Of a DNA stretch of 25,581 bases, positions 25,001 through 25,581 are shown piece by piece. Made by a program: the position numbers and the translations under genes. Where the stretch lies: the IMG/VR virus record IMGVR_UViG_3300030107_003133, positions 1-25,581 of that record, one strand, 5' to 3'. Each line of letters begins with the position of its first letter. The first letter of the stretch is position 1. Source of the DNA: a virus. The notes below the pieces were generated by a model that saw only the letters and a program-made list of their open reading frames with translations, had not been told where the DNA came from and made no database searches.

Positions 25001-25581
25001 CACCACTGAAGATTGATGTAATACCAGTTACCCCTATTTGTGTAGAACCAACACCAACTGTTGCAGAACCAATAGAAAGAGTATTTGCTGTAGACACAAT
25101 TGGAGACTGTATTGTTCCATTAACAGTTACCAATAATCTATTATTTGGTTCCTTTCCTCTAAATCTATGAGTACTACCAATACCAACAGAATTAAATCCA
25201 ACAACTACAGGATTAAATCTGAGAGAATCAGTTGCAGATGCAGCAACTTGTATTCTTTGGTTATCTAATTTAACAACATGGAATGATCCAGGTAATTTAG
25301 TAGTAGTTCCAATACCAGGACCAAAGTCAGTAGCAACAATGTCAATTGCATTTGCAAAGTCATTTCCAGGTGGAATATACTCAATCTCTTCACCTGATAC
25401 AAAGTAATGATTACCAAGATTAACTGATTCCTCACTTAAATCAACAATAGTATCATCACTACCATCAAAGCTTTGTTCAAAGATTGGATCACCATCACAG
25501 AATAATCCAAAGTCTCTCTTCTTACCATCAAAATCTACACTAAAATCATCAATAGATAAGACTCTATTACCAATAAATTCT
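16026..25581 (-). CDS. Giant repetitive virion structural protein, 5' end beyond the window (at least 3,184 codons)
   Basis: The frame is open from the window edge (first full codon 25580-25578) to the TAA at 16028-16026. A start at the TTG at 25133 would be false: the 149 codons upstream contain no stop and encode plausible virion sequence, such as NHYFVSGEEIEYIPPGNDFA and GIGTTTKLPGSFHVVKLDNQ. The protein is Thr/Gly/Val-rich and nearly Trp-free, consistent with extended beta structure. Layout: lead-in domain and INNETM-like module; degenerate C/GY units (about 24100-23100); about 16 Cys-x2-Asp...His-x-Tyr-Pro-Arg units (about 23010-17990); a domain with LFPLALNGDRISFFARANAG followed by INLQSNLLVFVND (about 17830-17700); Gly-Tyr modules; and the tail KQAFEAVHGTSQ. 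It precedes gp8, the T4 gp7 position, but I see no gp7 similarity. A baseplate or fibre-like surface role is inferred from size, repeats and position. Confidence 0.85.
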   Translation of the reverse strand, partial: EFIGNRVLSIDDFSVDFDGKKRDFGLFCDGDPIFEQSFDGSDDTIVDLSEESVNLGNHYFVSGEEIEYIPPGNDFANAIDIVATDFGPGIGTTTKLPGSFHVVKLDNQRIQVAASATDSLRFNPVVVGFNSVGIGSTHRFRGKEPNNRLLVTVNGTIQSPIVSTANTLSIGSATVGVGSTQIGVTGITSIFSGDLVKVEDEIMLIAGVDKPNNLLTIRRGWMGTTDASHAAFSTITKYTGNYNIVDNDIHFSEGMWGDIPVGMGTTGTSNNIDYTGLTTSSRFSGRVFLRSSINEAFTTSFVKAYAENVVFDDLSTKFNGITTSFILQNNGQDITTLEAGNAIILINDIFQGPQRLGNQVTTIPGDYKIEKTNGDTQTLLGFNGEVSDYSKNNDINVNNIPRGGIIVSVGSTDGYGFQPLVAAGGTAVVSSAGTVTAIGIGLTGSGYRSGLQTVGVAIQTRSVGIASYTYVGNATITDGHVTDVTINKVERFYKPKNIINVGYSSITGITTVQTTQRHGLSLGEEITIVGAAFTCDYYPPINITNAIYNNTTGIMTVTTGITSVNVSDFVYTNTTGIGTITTAIPHGLVKQTAVGRTFALSGIAMTCVGYGQTFAVHSAQYDHTTGIATIFTVGNHGLTATDDVKLRELKFVCPVGGAEGYGQQFGINNFTYDNLTGLCTVTTATSISGVIGVGSEVRLDNIGLNCAFGNSVYPDGSQGYTFTALSVPTSNQFTFNAGISTLAHTYVSGGTVNAGLTTSIFPDGSQGYSFKTIGVAATSFTTNVGVTTIRHTWDSGGVVQVGITTDIFPGDAQNSPTGDTFQLISAPDANTLVFNAGISTIPSTYVSGGSVLLGHKLKVGTDIALTGLGMTCGMSTEVHTYPRNRDTITDTSVAIIADGTEHTVRTAAYNPTTGIMTITINGHGFHNGDKIRIAEKSLTFTCDKDNNLTTHSYPRKNDPIYGQWVGIANTTVNTFKVQVLESLPSTYTGTHTFVSSTPNNLTHNNGIITLDVGPSGPKHQFTHTFDGTDTFTPTAVAYNPNTGVMTLTVANHPFQSGDYVGIAQSALTFTCTAGSGNHSYPRATDPIYDKWIPVSNITTDTFDVQVLDTIPSTNVGVHTFVSATTGGISRSVLHTGGVYNHLFVGADNDSISVDGTNTKYTPTNVEYSAANGNLVLTIPNHNLTGAAVTTATTASYDGSVGIMTVTVPGHSIANGDYVKFVDESFTFKCELDSYATDHKYPRPHDPAGTNWLKVSNVGAGKFEVNVLESIPSTNTGIHSFVSATSNGILHAQNAIGIATESIKLSCDMDKHGSEHAYPRATDPIYRKVIGVASTTADTITVDVGISTIIPYGVSGATYDPATGNLALTIGSHSLSKGTTVKVATNSLVFTCSQDSNATKHRYPRAGDPTYAGTKVSRINSNTEFEINVGVANVPTFYKSGGYIEEIILAPRAVNNMPSSQDVAFDGTAVTNIIDEYTFECDSGSSPYPHFYKRAGEVTQDVIVRFDSPLGYENIPLIYSENSKIGFGTGATVDVEVSNVSGVADFEITDFGYNYGTDDILTVAIGGTVGIPTFKTKTSNAVLPVVSGGRYPHTFVGAANSAVISGGGYDHTWVSSLTNGVSVTGVGNFTPTDATYNPTTGDMVLTIAGHPYTTSQTVGFATGAITFNCMMDGQATLHSYPRPGDPVLGYGVTAITAKDTNTITVNVGTSATVGHSVNNATYTPETGEMVLTIPNHGLKGSEDYTVTHALYNAGTGGMTLTLSGITTLNALNVGDRIKFNDNSISFTCAMDGNSTTHSYPRATDPSSNKWLPVVGVVTSNIEVMVGASGTVYYTPVGAEYNSTTGYMTLAIGEHNLTGPSNHTVTNAIYDPMAGIMTCTVPSHGFSNGDRVKFEDGSISFSCNFGSGGTKSYPRSVGTGSTITDPISGKFIVISGVTDDTFNVGVGTATLGINNPHTFVSAYTNGLQKAGEPVLIAPNSINFQCSQDNYATTHQYPRAGTDPIAGVGTPITGVGNTTITLFVGIGTDSDHRFVAGLSSATNAVRTGGNYPHTFVSATSNGLRKAGESIRLSDNGLTFKCEMDDYATEHSYPRVTKNVHKFVKSLDDAITPNTGNALKPTGASYNGVDGNLVLDFNYNYGHNFIAGSSNLDDAVTVGVWTGGDKLTPRDASYNPVSGDLVLNFNNNYAHTFDAAGSTLTNAVTVGVWTGGTKLSPNFATYDPLSGELELTFIADHNLTTSNTIGIATNSIAFKCARDDYATSKTYPRITDPIHNLSTVAIASTTAKTFKVLVGKSNHNLTTSNTIGIATGSLAFTCSRDNYASVQSYPRTKDPIHGLSNVAIAATTLDTITVNVGTSLHKLVAGSNTVGILTESLTFTCDLDDHRTEHSYPRTTDPANNATIGIAATTPTSITINVGKSGISTSDPYHNNAVSVGSTTADTITLNIGKAPTERRFKVMDADYNGFTGWLTLTVGQHNLHTGERVRLANESILFSCSSDNYGSINPYPRKTDPIYGGVGIASTTPTTIKMNVGVAPVGKRYAHQFVGIGSYKEFQLTVDETYASKFSGWNVGDFLVLDDITPYFNGDRRLFPLALNGDRISFFARANAGINLQSNLLVFVNDVLQTPGEGYTFTGGSTLRFSEAPKGGVAGFTTTGDKAKLLMYTGTQSIDVKTVDVLPTVKVGDDVQLYSDVDVTFNQDERLVMDVKSADTIISNNYAGQGVTPNELLARPISWSKQGIDKIIDNNFISKDRVYYEPIINPQSNILENVGVNSTSAFVWSVRSLFDDPKEAMLVLDSEKVQILHSEETDTCTATTIIGSGSVQSVNITNGGIGYTAAPSVTIQKPFNEVLSTDGATATASITAGIVTSIVVGSGGTGYIYGPLTSLAIGQQGIGFPFLENGTNTFENAKLKTKTGMGRGATANIEINIVNYQIGSVAVVDGGTGYQPGDVLFVDTYDNVGLGTTNRRWALSQNMEFTVGAISGPEVLMSSPSRKVEESPKATYEGDYGIIVGVGTTSIAGVASTGITFDFYIPQNSKLKSGFGLVQSGIQTGYLFNIIGSGVNGTVTTLRGDNSVLGIGTTCMDATYEVADYSHNTRFIPSEISGSTVGIATTVTTVIAKISSFDNVVGFGTTSFYGSYTWGKVNFTVRMSNKQAFEAVHGTSQTGIGTNPLIRRRNPLKYDGYIT
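16605..16845 (-). other. Shared ATANI-GGTGYQxGDVL module in the giant protein
   Basis: This is the counterpart of the module at 8140-8375. GRGATANIEINI, VAVVDGGTGYQPGDVLFV and QNMEFTVGAISGPEVLMSS occur in the same order and spacing class. Two further Gly-Tyr units lie just upstream (ITNGGIGYTAAPSVTI, about 17120-17060; GSGGTGYIYGPL, about 16980-16945). The C-terminal part of the giant protein is therefore built from the same parts as gp14, gp8 and the DUF4815 protein. Confidence 0.7.
18661..18886 (-). repeat. 40-bp perfect direct repeat inside the giant gene (186-bp offset)
   Basis: Bases 18661-18700 (beginning gtagcaataccaattgtatt) recur exactly at 18847-18886. The offset of 186 bp is 62 codons, so the frame is kept. 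Both copies encode HNLTTSNTIGIAT and mark two adjacent YPR units. The identity at synonymous positions points to a recent duplication or gene conversion. Confidence 0.9.
18958..19131 (-). repeat. 30-bp perfect direct repeat inside the giant gene (144-bp offset)
   Basis: Bases 18958-18987 (beginning ccaccagtccaaacaccaac) recur exactly at 19102-19131. The offset is 144 bp, or 48 codons, again in frame. The repeated peptide is AVTVGVWTGG, within two linker units (ASYNPVSGDLVLNFNNNYAH and relatives) that lack the Cys/YPR half of the full repeat. Confidence 0.9.

Noticed and set aside
25131-25133. TTG as the start of the giant protein
   Set aside because: The frame stays open for 149 codons upstream to the window edge and the upstream peptide looks like continuing virion sequence.
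16026-25581. Naming the giant protein gp7
   Set aside because: It is in the gp7 position before gp8, but no sequence similarity to T4 gp7 could be seen and the length and repeats are very different.
1-25581. tRNA genes, insertion sequences, attachment sites, strong hairpin terminators
   Set aside because: None was recognised by eye. Spacers between genes are at most about 33 bp, leaving almost no room for them.

Overview
This window is a late structural gene cluster from a T4-like myovirus (Straboviridae/cyanomyovirus style, marine). All genes are on the minus strand and are packed end to end, with gaps of 1-34 bp or 4-bp ATGA overlaps. The DNA is AT-rich (roughly one third G+C by eye). Neck, tail-completion and small-terminase proteins resemble T4 gp8, gp13, gp14, gp15 and gp16. 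They are embedded among very large proteins of the kind seen in marine cyanophages and pelagiphages. The AT-rich DNA suggests a Prochlorococcus- or SAR11-like host, but no host-derived gene (for example a photosynthesis gene) is present to decide this.

Layout in transcription order (right to left): (1) 25581-16026, a giant virion protein whose start lies outside the window, with at least 3,184 codons and a central array of about 16 Cys/Asp/His-Tyr-Pro-Arg repeats. (2) 15992-14409, baseplate wedge gp8. (3) 14391-6670, a 2,573-residue DUF4815-type structural protein with a polyproline hinge, occupying the place where T4 has gp9-gp12. (4) 6668-6438, a 76-residue coiled-coil protein. (5) 6436-5582, neck gp13. 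(6) 5577-4168, neck gp14, nearly doubled in length by inserted repeats. (7) 4165-3164, tail-sheath terminator gp15 with an extra C-terminal domain. (8) 3167-2538, a JmjC/cupin-type Fe(II)/2-oxoglutarate oxygenase, translationally coupled on both sides. (9) 2541-2110, small terminase gp16. (10) 2090-162, a 642-residue basic mosaic protein with Cys-rich patches and a DUF3008-like segment. (11) 132-1, the start of a small protein running off the left edge.

Three T4-type late-promoter motifs (AATAAATA, GATAAATA, AATAAATA) lie 20-28 bp before start codons, and each overlaps the stop codon of the gene upstream. They would divide the region into a gp8-to-gp16 operon plus two downstream units. The products fit one assembly pathway: baseplate wedge, neck, sheath terminator, then DNA packaging.

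The main points for a second look are the oxygenase inside a morphogenesis operon, the Cys/His-YPR repeat array with in-frame near-identical duplications, and small beta-rich modules shared between four or five neighbouring structural genes. The mosaic 642-residue protein and the stop-codon/late-promoter fusions also deserve attention. No RNA genes, insertion sequences, CRISPR arrays or gene-free stretches over 300 bp were seen.
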